NCBI GenBank assembly: GCA_018968785.1 | Contig: JAGWZN010000064.1 | Coordinates: 1 to 5,190 of the forward strand | Direction: 5' to 3' | Length of the DNA stretch: 5,190 nucleotides | Origin: Patescibacteria group bacterium | Lineage (GTDB): Bacteria > Patescibacteriota > UBA1384 > CAILIB01 | Notes under the pieces: generated by a model | The model's database searches: none | The model's input: only the letters and a program-made list of their open reading frames with translations | What the model was told of the DNA's origin: nothing | Made by a program: the position numbers and the translations under genes | Shown: positions 1 through 5,190 of the stretch, in pieces | Layout: each line of letters begins with the position of its first letter | Position numbering within the stretch: the first letter of the stretch is position 1

Positions 1-72
1 GAACAGATTAGATTCCGAGCGAAACCGGTGAAGGATGAGGAAGCGTATCGGATATACGGTGACGAGTCCTGA
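1..72 (+). CDS. Possible C-terminal tail of an unidentified protein (5' partial)
   Basis: Frame 1 is open from the window edge to a TGA at 70-72 and gives 23 residues, a charged tail ending in YGDES. No domain can be recognised from so short a piece. If real, this gene converges on rplS, with 68 bases between the two stop codons. The doubt is that the whole stretch lies inside the imperfect palindrome at 1-101, and an open frame of this length is easily found by chance. The sequence to the left would decide whether it is coding. Confidence 0.2.
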   Translation, partial: EQIRFRAKPVKDEEAYRIYGDES

Positions 73-101
73 ATCGGTTGCAGCCGGAATCTAATCTGTG
101 C
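1..101. repeat. 101-base symmetric imperfect palindrome (long hairpin element)
   Basis: Each base i in this stretch lies opposite base 102-i with no bulges. Of 50 opposed positions I count 34 Watson-Crick and 2 G-U pairs on the plus strand. The outer stem is 15 uninterrupted pairs (3-17 with 85-99). Further stems are 23-29/73-79, 32-36/66-70 and an apical 44-48/54-58 around a 5-base loop. Nine of the 14 mismatches are G opposite A. They include three tandem GA/AG steps, at 30-31/71-72, 37-38/64-65 and 40-41/61-62. That purine-purine pattern would suit a plus-strand RNA with sheared G-A pairs; on the minus strand the same positions are C opposite T. I do not recognise a known RNA family. It could be a structured RNA, a palindromic miniature element, or a 3' mRNA structure behind rplS. 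The left boundary may lie outside the window. Confidence 0.7.
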
Positions 102-140
102 AGAAAGGAACAGGTGTTTTGCAATGAGTTCGACTACCGT

Positions 141-719
141 CTATTTTTCTTCTTCCGTTGCTTCCGTTGTTTCCGGCTCTTCCACAAGCGGTTCGGGCTC
201 ACCCTTTTCCTCAGCCTGATCCATCACCGCTTCCGCCATCTCAACCGTGACTTCATCAGTCGGAATCTCTTCCTTCATCCCCTCGCCTTCGATCGCCTCG
301 GTTGCCAACTCCTCCGTCGCTTCTATCTCCGGCTGGTTCGCGTTCTCCTGCCAGACCTCATAGGCCGCCGTTTCATGCTTAAACCGGGCCGACTTGCCCT
401 GGCGTTCGCGCATATAGTACAGCTTGGCACGGTTGACATCGGCAGTCTTCAGCCGCTCAACTTTCAGCACGTTCGGCGAATGCACCGGAAACGTCCGTTC
501 AACACCGATACCGCCGACGGCAATCTTCCGCACCGTAAATGTGCCGTCCAGGCTAATACCGTGCTTGGTGGCAATTACCAGCCCCTCAAACACCTGCACC
601 CGCTCTTTATCGCCTTCTTTAATCCGTTGATGCACGCGCACCGTATCGCCGGCCTTCAGCATTGGCGGGTTTTTCTTTCCGTACTTATTGAGCAGATATC
701 CGGCGGCAACGGTATTCAT
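141..719 (-). CDS. rplS: 50S ribosomal protein L19 with long acidic C-terminal extension
   Basis: This is large-subunit protein L19, which in known bacterial ribosomes sits at the interface with the 30S subunit and contributes to intersubunit contact. The core is clear. Around residues 22-31 is KAGDTVRVHQ; at 43-50 VFEGLVIA, at 61-66 FTVRKI, at 69-82 a GGIGVERTFPVHSP stretch, and at 97-112 RAKLYYMRERQGKSAR. All match the family signature. The protein is 192 residues against about 115 in E. coli. Residues 125-192 form an extra tail with 24 Glu and 2 Asp but only 3 Lys, low in complexity and probably disordered. The start at 719 is supported by an AAGGA site nine bases upstream; Met20 lies just before the core and is a weaker alternative. 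The stop is TAG. It is the last gene of the apparent operon, 12 bases after rpmA. Confidence 0.96.
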   Translation of the reverse strand: MNTVAAGYLLNKYGKKNPPMLKAGDTVRVHQRIKEGDKERVQVFEGLVIATKHGISLDGTFTVRKIAVGGIGVERTFPVHSPNVLKVERLKTADVNRAKLYYMRERQGKSARFKHETAAYEVWQENANQPEIEATEELATEAIEGEGMKEEIPTDEVTVEMAEAVMDQAEEKGEPEPLVEEPETTEATEEEK

Positions 720-728
720 ATCCGATTT

Positions 729-733
729 TCCTT
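729..733 (-). promoter_or_regulatory. Shine-Dalgarno site of rplS overlapping the rpmA stop
   Basis: On the minus strand AAGGA lies nine bases before the rplS ATG, and its first two bases are shared with the TAA stop of rpmA (732-734). This supports the start chosen at 719. The arrangement would suit translational coupling of L19 to L27, which is an inference. Confidence 0.65.
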
Positions 734-1016
734 ATTTCTTAGTGGAGATAACGCTGACCATCCGGGTCGGCTTTAAGCCTCCGGTAAACTTTCGCTTGAG
801 AATAGTTTTAAACTGCACCAGACCGTCCCGCAGGGCAAACAGGGAGTCATCGTCCGCTTTTCCGACGCCGTCGCCGGCGTTAAAGCGGCAACCGTACTGT
901 TTCACAATGATATTACCGGCCTTGGCGCGCTGATTGCCGAAGATCTTGACACCCAGCCGCTGCGAGCGGCTATCGCGTCCCAGGCGTGTGCTGCCGGTTG
1001 CTTTCTTATGAGCCAT
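732..1016 (-). CDS. rpmA: 50S ribosomal protein L27
   Basis: This is L27, whose N-terminal tail reaches the peptidyl transferase centre of the 50S subunit and helps position the tRNA ends. The 94-residue product has the diagnostic start MAHKKATGSTRLGRDS, then RLGVKIFGNQ, AGNIIVKQYG and CRFNAGDGVG, and a DSLFALRDG stretch near residues 57-65. Length is normal for the family, with a somewhat longer basic end (FTGGLKPTRMVSVISTKK). It begins directly at MAHKK, so it lacks the cleavable N-terminal extension seen in Firmicutes L27. I see no convincing ribosome binding site: the only purine-rich bases (CGGA) lie one base before the ATG. The gene usually follows rplU (L21). Here it lies 35 bases after a methyltransferase gene and 12 bases before rplS. 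The stop is TAA. Confidence 0.97.
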   Translation of the reverse strand: MAHKKATGSTRLGRDSRSQRLGVKIFGNQRAKAGNIIVKQYGCRFNAGDGVGKADDDSLFALRDGLVQFKTILKRKFTGGLKPTRMVSVISTKK

Positions 1017-1051
1017 ATCCGAACGTTATCGATGAGAAATTACTGGGGAAG

Positions 1052-2284
1052 TTATTGGAGATCGCGCCGCGTCAGAACTACGATTTCCCGTTTAACCAAA
1101 GAACTAGGCCGTCCGTAGTCAGACACCTGTAGTGAACTATACCCCATCTCATCCAACCTGTCAACCATCGCTCGGTAGAGCGACTGGAACCGGCCGTCCC
1201 GGCATTTTACCGCCGGAAAAACCATTACCCATTTTCGGGGTTGGCGGTCGACCCGAACCGTCATCCACATCTTGAAAAACGCGAAATACAGTTTTTCCAG
1301 CTCAGCCTGCCAAGCCGTCGCCTCCGGATCGGTAAGCGGCTGTCGGAGCGGACTACCCAGATACGGTTCAGTGACGATGACAAACGGCCGCGGCAGCTCG
1401 GTTTTTGGCAGAACGGAGGCATCTTGCTGCCAGATCAGCCGCTCCGGTACAGCGGCAAGCGAGAGACCGTACTCTGCCGCAATCCAGTTTAAATTCTTCC
1501 GGGCCGCCTCCACCTTCCCCACGGCGATATCGGAACCGAAGGCAGGCAACCCCATCAGGAGTGCTTCTTCCACCACCCGGCCGCTGCCGCAGAACGGATC
1601 GTATACGGCTGGCGCGCTATTTCCAACCGCCAGATTGAGCATCGCCTGAGCAACCTTCGGGGTCAGCATGCCGGAGCGCGGGTCTGGAACCGGAATATGA
1701 AAATCCCGCTTGGCATAGGCGTCGATATCCTGTACGGTCAGCGTTACGCCAATCAGATAGCCGGCTGGCTGGCAGATGACGACCACCTCCCCGCCGGCTG
1801 GCCGATCACCGAATAAGGCTAGTCGATAACGGATCACTTGCGCGGAGCTCATCTTTCGCCCTTCTTTGGGAGCAAGAAACCGGCGCGAACCGCTCGACTG
1901 GCGCTTTAACTGTAATCCGAGCCGAACCGGGTCGATACCATCACCGTGCACGGTAATACCGTAGGTCTTATACGGTCTAATCAGCTCCTGTAGATCAATG
2001 CTGAGTTTATCTTTTTCAACCTGCTTAATGATATAAACAATTTTTATCGTTCCCCCCAGCCGTTTCTGTAAGTTCATTATTTTTTCACGAAGTTGAGAAA
2101 ATTGTGGCGACAGGAGGTCGTTTTCATGAAAAACATCTGAAAGATCCCGACTGTCCGACTTGAGTGTCAGAACATCCGGTTGTACTATGGTAGCAGACCA
2201 TTGGAAGGGCAAGATCGTGGCTGCGGCTTCGATTTCTTTTTTTGCGAGTTCGGGGGTTCTCCCCAGGATAAACGCGAGTTGCAT
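1052..2284 (-). CDS. Trm11/UPF0020-type SAM-dependent methyltransferase, probably RNA-modifying
   Basis: The 410-residue protein has a two-part layout. The N-terminal part opens with AFILGRTPELAKKEIEA (residues 4-20) and includes LQKRLGGTIKIV (72-83), features I associate with Trm11/TrmG10-like proteins that methylate tRNA guanine-10. The C-terminal half is a Rossmann-fold methyltransferase. Before it lies VQDIDAYAKRDFHIPVPDPR (184-203), then SGMLTPKVAQAMLNLA. The SAM-binding motif I is DPFCGSG (229-235), an acidic motif II residue is Asp252 (GSDI), and Asp288 may be motif III. The amino-methyltransferase motif IV, usually DPPY or NPPY, reads TEPYLG (305-310). The substrate could be tRNA, rRNA or, less likely, DNA; sequence alone does not settle this. 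The ATG at 2284 is the only start available, since an in-frame TAA lies at 2309-2311. No Shine-Dalgarno is visible. It is the first gene of the apparent operon with rpmA and rplS. Confidence 0.85.
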   Translation of the reverse strand: MQLAFILGRTPELAKKEIEAAATILPFQWSATIVQPDVLTLKSDSRDLSDVFHENDLLSPQFSQLREKIMNLQKRLGGTIKIVYIIKQVEKDKLSIDLQELIRPYKTYGITVHGDGIDPVRLGLQLKRQSSGSRRFLAPKEGRKMSSAQVIRYRLALFGDRPAGGEVVVICQPAGYLIGVTLTVQDIDAYAKRDFHIPVPDPRSGMLTPKVAQAMLNLAVGNSAPAVYDPFCGSGRVVEEALLMGLPAFGSDIAVGKVEAARKNLNWIAAEYGLSLAAVPERLIWQQDASVLPKTELPRPFVIVTEPYLGSPLRQPLTDPEATAWQAELEKLYFAFFKMWMTVRVDRQPRKWVMVFPAVKCRDGRFQSLYRAMVDRLDEMGYSSLQVSDYGRPSSLVKREIVVLTRRDLQ

Positions 2285-2316
2285 GATAGTATGGTAAACT
2301 ATCTCAGCTTAGCTGA
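2285..2316. promoter_or_regulatory. Two abutting inverted repeats in the divergent spacer
   Basis: The 59-base spacer between the methyltransferase gene and dnaE must hold the 5' signals of the dnaE gene and of the minus-strand operon, unless they reach into coding sequence. Directly next to the methyltransferase ATG is GATAGT, seven bases, ACTATC (2285-2303). It is followed without a gap by TCAGCT, one base, AGCTGA (2304-2316). Such short symmetric sites could be operators, or could form small hairpins in the 5' leader of the methyltransferase mRNA. I could not assign convincing -35 and -10 boxes for either direction. Confidence 0.35.
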
Positions 2317-2333
2317 TTTGTCATCAATTGACC

Positions 2334-2338
2334 AGGTG
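2334..2338 (+). promoter_or_regulatory. Shine-Dalgarno site of dnaE
   Basis: AGGTG, complementary to the 3' end of 16S rRNA, lies five bases before the ATG at 2344. It fixes the dnaE start together with the in-frame TGA at 2329-2331, which rules out any upstream extension. Confidence 0.65.
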
Positions 2339-2343
2339 TATTC

Positions 2344-5190
2344 ATGGCCTCCGTAGATTTTGTCCATCTCCACACTCACTCCCATTACTCTCTTTTGGAT
2401 GGCGCCGGCAAGATTGACGTTCTCCTGAAACGGGCGAAGGAGCTGGGGATGTCCGCTCTGGCTCTAACCGATCACGGCGCCATGTACGGCAGCCTGGAGT
2501 TTTATGAGACCGCTAAAAAAATAGGTATCAAGCCGATTATCGGCGTGGAAGCATACCTGGCGCCCCGCAGTCGGATGGATAAAGACTCCCGCCTGGATAC
2601 CAAGCCGTTTCATCAACTGCTGCTGGCGGAAAATTACGAAGGGTATCTCAATCTGATCAAGCTGACTTCGGAGGCGCATCTGAATGGCTTTTACTATAAG
2701 CCACGCATCGATAAAGAGCTACTGAAAGAGCATTCGGCCGGACTGATTGCCACCTCGGGCTGCATGACCGGTTCTATCCCCCGCGCATTGCAGATTAGCC
2801 TGGGCGAAGGAAAACGAGTACTGGAAGAATTCCTGGCTATCTTTGGAGAAAAATACTTTTTCCTGGAGCTGCAGCACCATCCCAGTATCGAGGAGCAGGT
2901 TGTCCTCAATCAGCAACTGAAACAACTAGCGGCGGAGTATAAGATCGGACTGATCGCTACCAATGATATTCACTACGTTTATCCGGATGACGCGGAGGCG
3001 CAGGATGTCTTGGTGTGCGTGGGCACCGGCAAGACCGTGAACGATCCGAACCGGCTCAATATGACCGGCGCCAATTTCAGCATGACGGCGCCGGAAGAGA
3101 TGGCGGAGTGGTTCGCCGATACGCCGGAGGCGATCAGTAATACGGCGGTTATTGCCGAGCGGTGCAAGGTGGAGATTCCGCTCGGGCAGAACATTTTACC
3201 AAAGTATCCGACGCCGGACGGGATTACTGACCGACAGTATTTATATCAACTGTGTGAAGAAGGAGTGAAGCGGCGGTTTAATTTTACTTACACTGTTAAG
3301 GCGGACTATCCGGAAGGCACGCTGCTGGAGTCGCCGATGAACGATCCGAATGTCCCGCTGAAGGAGCGGATAAAAAGCCGGCTGGAGTACGAGTTGTCCG
3401 TCATTGCCAAAACCGGCTATGATTCATACTTTCTGATTGTGCAGGACTTTATTAACTGGGCCAAGGAGCACGGCATTGCCGTCGGGCCGGGCCGGGGTTC
3501 GGCTGCCGGCAGCCTGGTCGGTTACTGCGTTGGTATTACCGATGTAGACCCGTTAGAGCACAATCTGATTTTCGAGCGGTTTCTCAATACGGAACGGATC
3601 GGGATGCCGGATATTGACACTGATATCGAGGACGCGCGTCGGGATGAAGTGATCCAGTACGTGCGTGAACGGTACGGCAGCGATCACGTCGCGCAGATTA
3701 TTACCTTCGGTACCATGGCCGCCCGCAATGCCGTGCGCGATGTCGGCCGGGCGCTCGGCGTATCCTATAACGAGTGCGACTATATCGCCAAACTGATTCC
3801 TTCCGGACCGGGCGGCATGACAATTAAAGAGGCGCTCCAGAACATTCCCGAGCTGAAACAGTTGTACGAAAGCAACGACCAGATCACCAAGCTGCTAGAT
3901 ATCGCCGCCCGGCTGGAGGGCGTGGCGCGTCATACTTCGGTTCATGCCGCCGGCGTGGTAATCACGAAGGAACCGCTGGAGCGGTATCTGCCACTACAAC
4001 GCTCAACCCGGGATGATAACTCCGTCATCACCCAGTACTCAATGAACCAGGTGGAGCATATCGGCCTGTTGAAAATGGACTTTCTCGGCCTATCAAACCT
4101 GAGTATTTTACAGCAGGCGGTGCGGATCATCCGTAAAACCCGGAAAACGGAAATTGACGTGCTCAAAATCCCTCTCGATGACAAGCCAACATATGAGCTG
4201 CTTTCCCAGGCTGAGACAACAGGTGTATTTCAGCTGGAAAGCAGCGGAATGAAGCGGTATCTCAAAGAGCTGAAACCCACCCAGTTTGAAGATATTATGT
4301 CGATGGTCGCTCTGTACCGCCCCGGTCCGATGGACTCCATTCCCGACTTCATTCAAGCCAAACACGGGCGGAAAAAAATTACCTATCTGCACCCGATTCT
4401 GCAGCCGATTCTGGAGAACAGTTACGGGGTTCTCGTTACCCAGGATCAGGTGTTGGAGGTCGCCCGGAAATTCGCCGGATTCAGTTACTCTGAAGCGGAT
4501 GTGCTGCGCAAAGCGGTGGGCAAAAAGATTAAAGCGCTTTTGGACGAGCAACGGGACAAGTTTATTAAAGGCGCGGTGCGCAATCCGGAAATTACTCAAG
4601 ATCGCGCCGAAAAGGTTTGGGATTTCGTCGAGCCGTTCGCCCGATACGGATTTAACCGCGCTCACGCCGCCTGCTACGCGCTCATCGCCTATCAGACGGC
4701 GTATCTGAAGGCCCACTATCCGGTAGAGTTTATGGCCTCCCTCATGACGTCGGATATCAATAACCTCGACCGGATTGGGATCGAGATTGCCGAGTGCAAG
4801 GAAATGGGCGTGGAGGTACTGGCTCCGGATATCAACGAGTCATTTGTCGAGTTTGGCGTGGTGTTTTATCAGGATCAAAAGAAACGCAAGCGGGACGCCT
4901 ACATCCGGTTCGGCTTGGGTGCTATTAAAAATGTCGGATTACAGCCGGCCGAGGCGATCGTGGAAGAGCGAAAAGCCAACGGACCGTTCAAAGATCTGGC
5001 CGATTTTCTGACCCGGGTCAGCAGCCAGTTGAATAAGAAAGTATTGGAAAATCTGGCGATGGCCGGCGCCTTGGATAGCTTAGGCGAGCGGCAGCAGATC
5101 CTGGAGAACATGGAGCCGATTCTACGATTTCTCGCCTTTATTAACAAGGAAAAAAACTCCGTCCAGACCAGCCTTTTTGATGGGCTCGCC
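2344..5190 (+). CDS. dnaE: DNA polymerase III alpha subunit DnaE (3' partial)
   Basis: This is the replicative C-family polymerase. 949 residues are visible with no stop before the window edge; E. coli DnaE has 1160. The PHP domain (about 1-275) keeps all nine metal-ligand positions I expect: His10, His12, Asp19, His44, Glu69, His90, Cys140, Asp208 and His210. The palm has GPGRGSAAGS (381-390), catalytic Asp423 and Asp425 in PDIDTD (E. coli 401 and 403), and Lys577/Asp579 in LLKMDFLGL (E. coli 553 and 555). The fingers include LYRPGPMDSIPDFI (658-671) and FARYGFNRAHAACYA (765-779). A helix-hairpin-helix region spans about 855-911. QTSLF (941-945) fits the internal sliding-clamp-binding motif. 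There is no embedded exonuclease, so this is DnaE rather than PolC. Residues about 312-342 look longer than usual between the PHP and palm regions. The OB fold and C-terminal tail lie beyond the edge. No intein or frameshift is seen. Confidence 0.98.
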   Translation, partial: MASVDFVHLHTHSHYSLLDGAGKIDVLLKRAKELGMSALALTDHGAMYGSLEFYETAKKIGIKPIIGVEAYLAPRSRMDKDSRLDTKPFHQLLLAENYEGYLNLIKLTSEAHLNGFYYKPRIDKELLKEHSAGLIATSGCMTGSIPRALQISLGEGKRVLEEFLAIFGEKYFFLELQHHPSIEEQVVLNQQLKQLAAEYKIGLIATNDIHYVYPDDAEAQDVLVCVGTGKTVNDPNRLNMTGANFSMTAPEEMAEWFADTPEAISNTAVIAERCKVEIPLGQNILPKYPTPDGITDRQYLYQLCEEGVKRRFNFTYTVKADYPEGTLLESPMNDPNVPLKERIKSRLEYELSVIAKTGYDSYFLIVQDFINWAKEHGIAVGPGRGSAAGSLVGYCVGITDVDPLEHNLIFERFLNTERIGMPDIDTDIEDARRDEVIQYVRERYGSDHVAQIITFGTMAARNAVRDVGRALGVSYNECDYIAKLIPSGPGGMTIKEALQNIPELKQLYESNDQITKLLDIAARLEGVARHTSVHAAGVVITKEPLERYLPLQRSTRDDNSVITQYSMNQVEHIGLLKMDFLGLSNLSILQQAVRIIRKTRKTEIDVLKIPLDDKPTYELLSQAETTGVFQLESSGMKRYLKELKPTQFEDIMSMVALYRPGPMDSIPDFIQAKHGRKKITYLHPILQPILENSYGVLVTQDQVLEVARKFAGFSYSEADVLRKAVGKKIKALLDEQRDKFIKGAVRNPEITQDRAEKVWDFVEPFARYGFNRAHAACYALIAYQTAYLKAHYPVEFMASLMTSDINNLDRIGIEIAECKEMGVEVLAPDINESFVEFGVVFYQDQKKRKRDAYIRFGLGAIKNVGLQPAEAIVEERKANGPFKDLADFLTRVSSQLNKKVLENLAMAGALDSLGERQQILENMEPILRFLAFINKEKNSVQTSLFDGLA
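5164..5178 (+). other. Internal beta-clamp-binding motif of DnaE (QTSLF)
   Basis: Residues 941-945 read QTSLF, close to the known clamp-binding consensus QL(S/D)LF and to QADMF in E. coli DnaE. The position, about 30 residues after the helix-hairpin-helix segment, is where the internal motif sits in DnaE proteins. It is expected to tether the polymerase to the sliding clamp for processive synthesis. Confidence 0.75.

Noticed and set aside
1..101. Small bacterial SRP RNA (4.5S) or hammerhead ribozyme
   Set aside because: The length and hairpin shape fit an SRP RNA, but the GGAA tetraloop and the AGCAG side of the SRP core are missing on both strands. GATGAG at 34-39 and CGAAAC at 20-25 recall hammerhead pieces, but the required leading CU is absent and the continuous symmetric pairing does not fit.
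1..140. Standard intrinsic terminator for the rplS operon
   Set aside because: No compact GC-rich stem followed by a T run lies after the rplS stop. The long hairpin could act in termination only if a T run lies left of position 1, which cannot be seen.
78..776. Long plus-strand open frame opposite rplS and the end of rpmA
   Set aside because: It is antisense to two certain ribosomal protein genes. Its arginine-, phenylalanine- and leucine-rich product is what reverse-complementing an acidic gene gives. No family is recognisable.
2253..2264. GGGG-TTCT-CCCC hairpin near the methyltransferase start
   Set aside because: It lies within codons 7-11 of the gene and encodes part of the conserved GRTPEL segment. 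A 4-pair stem is likely by chance.
2285..2343. Sigma-70 promoters in the divergent spacer (TTGTCA, TTGACC, TAAACT, TACTAT)
   Set aside because: No pair of boxes has acceptable spacing in front of either gene: the TTGACC-type boxes would put the -10 inside dnaE, and TAAACT has no matching -35.
2515..2521. A7 run in dnaE as a programmed frameshift site (also at about 4373-4379 and 5150-5156)
   Set aside because: The zero frame continues through all three runs with conserved DnaE sequence. I looked for no overlapping frame, and none is needed to explain the protein, so they read as ordinary lysine codons.
4108..4716. 202-residue minus-strand open frame inside dnaE
   Set aside because: It lies opposite conserved polymerase motifs of dnaE (thumb and fingers), which explain the sequence fully. 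The product resembles no known protein.

Overview
This is a compact bacterial chromosomal segment of roughly balanced GC. It has three genes on the minus strand and one large gene running off the right edge on the plus strand. The proteins are clearly bacterial: ribosomal proteins L19 and L27 and the replicative DNA polymerase III alpha subunit. Three traits hint at a Patescibacteria/CPR-type or similarly streamlined bacterium: L19 carries a long acidic tail, rpmA and rplS sit together away from their usual partners, and the methyltransferase is Trm11-like with a TEPYLG catalytic motif. This placement is inference from remembered family traits, not proof.

Layout. Positions 1-101 form a symmetric imperfect palindrome that would fold into one long hairpin. 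It overlaps the possible tail of a plus-strand reading frame ending at 72. Positions 102-140 hold nothing recognisable. Then come rplS (L19, 141-719), rpmA (L27, 732-1016) and a 410-residue Trm11/UPF0020-type methyltransferase (1052-2284), all on the minus strand. They are transcribed in the order methyltransferase, L27, L19, with gaps of 35 and 12 bases, so they look like one operon. A 59-base divergent spacer (2285-2343) carries two abutting inverted repeats. dnaE starts at 2344 and is open to the last base of the window. The 949 visible residues cover the PHP domain, palm, thumb, fingers, the helix-hairpin-helix region and, at the very end, a likely internal sliding-clamp-binding motif.

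How the genes fit together. The minus-strand operon joins two large-subunit ribosomal proteins to a probable RNA-modifying methyltransferase, a translation theme. dnaE is the replicative polymerase and shares only the divergent spacer, so any common control would act there. The coding genes are recognisable families. The least explained item is the hairpin at the left edge.
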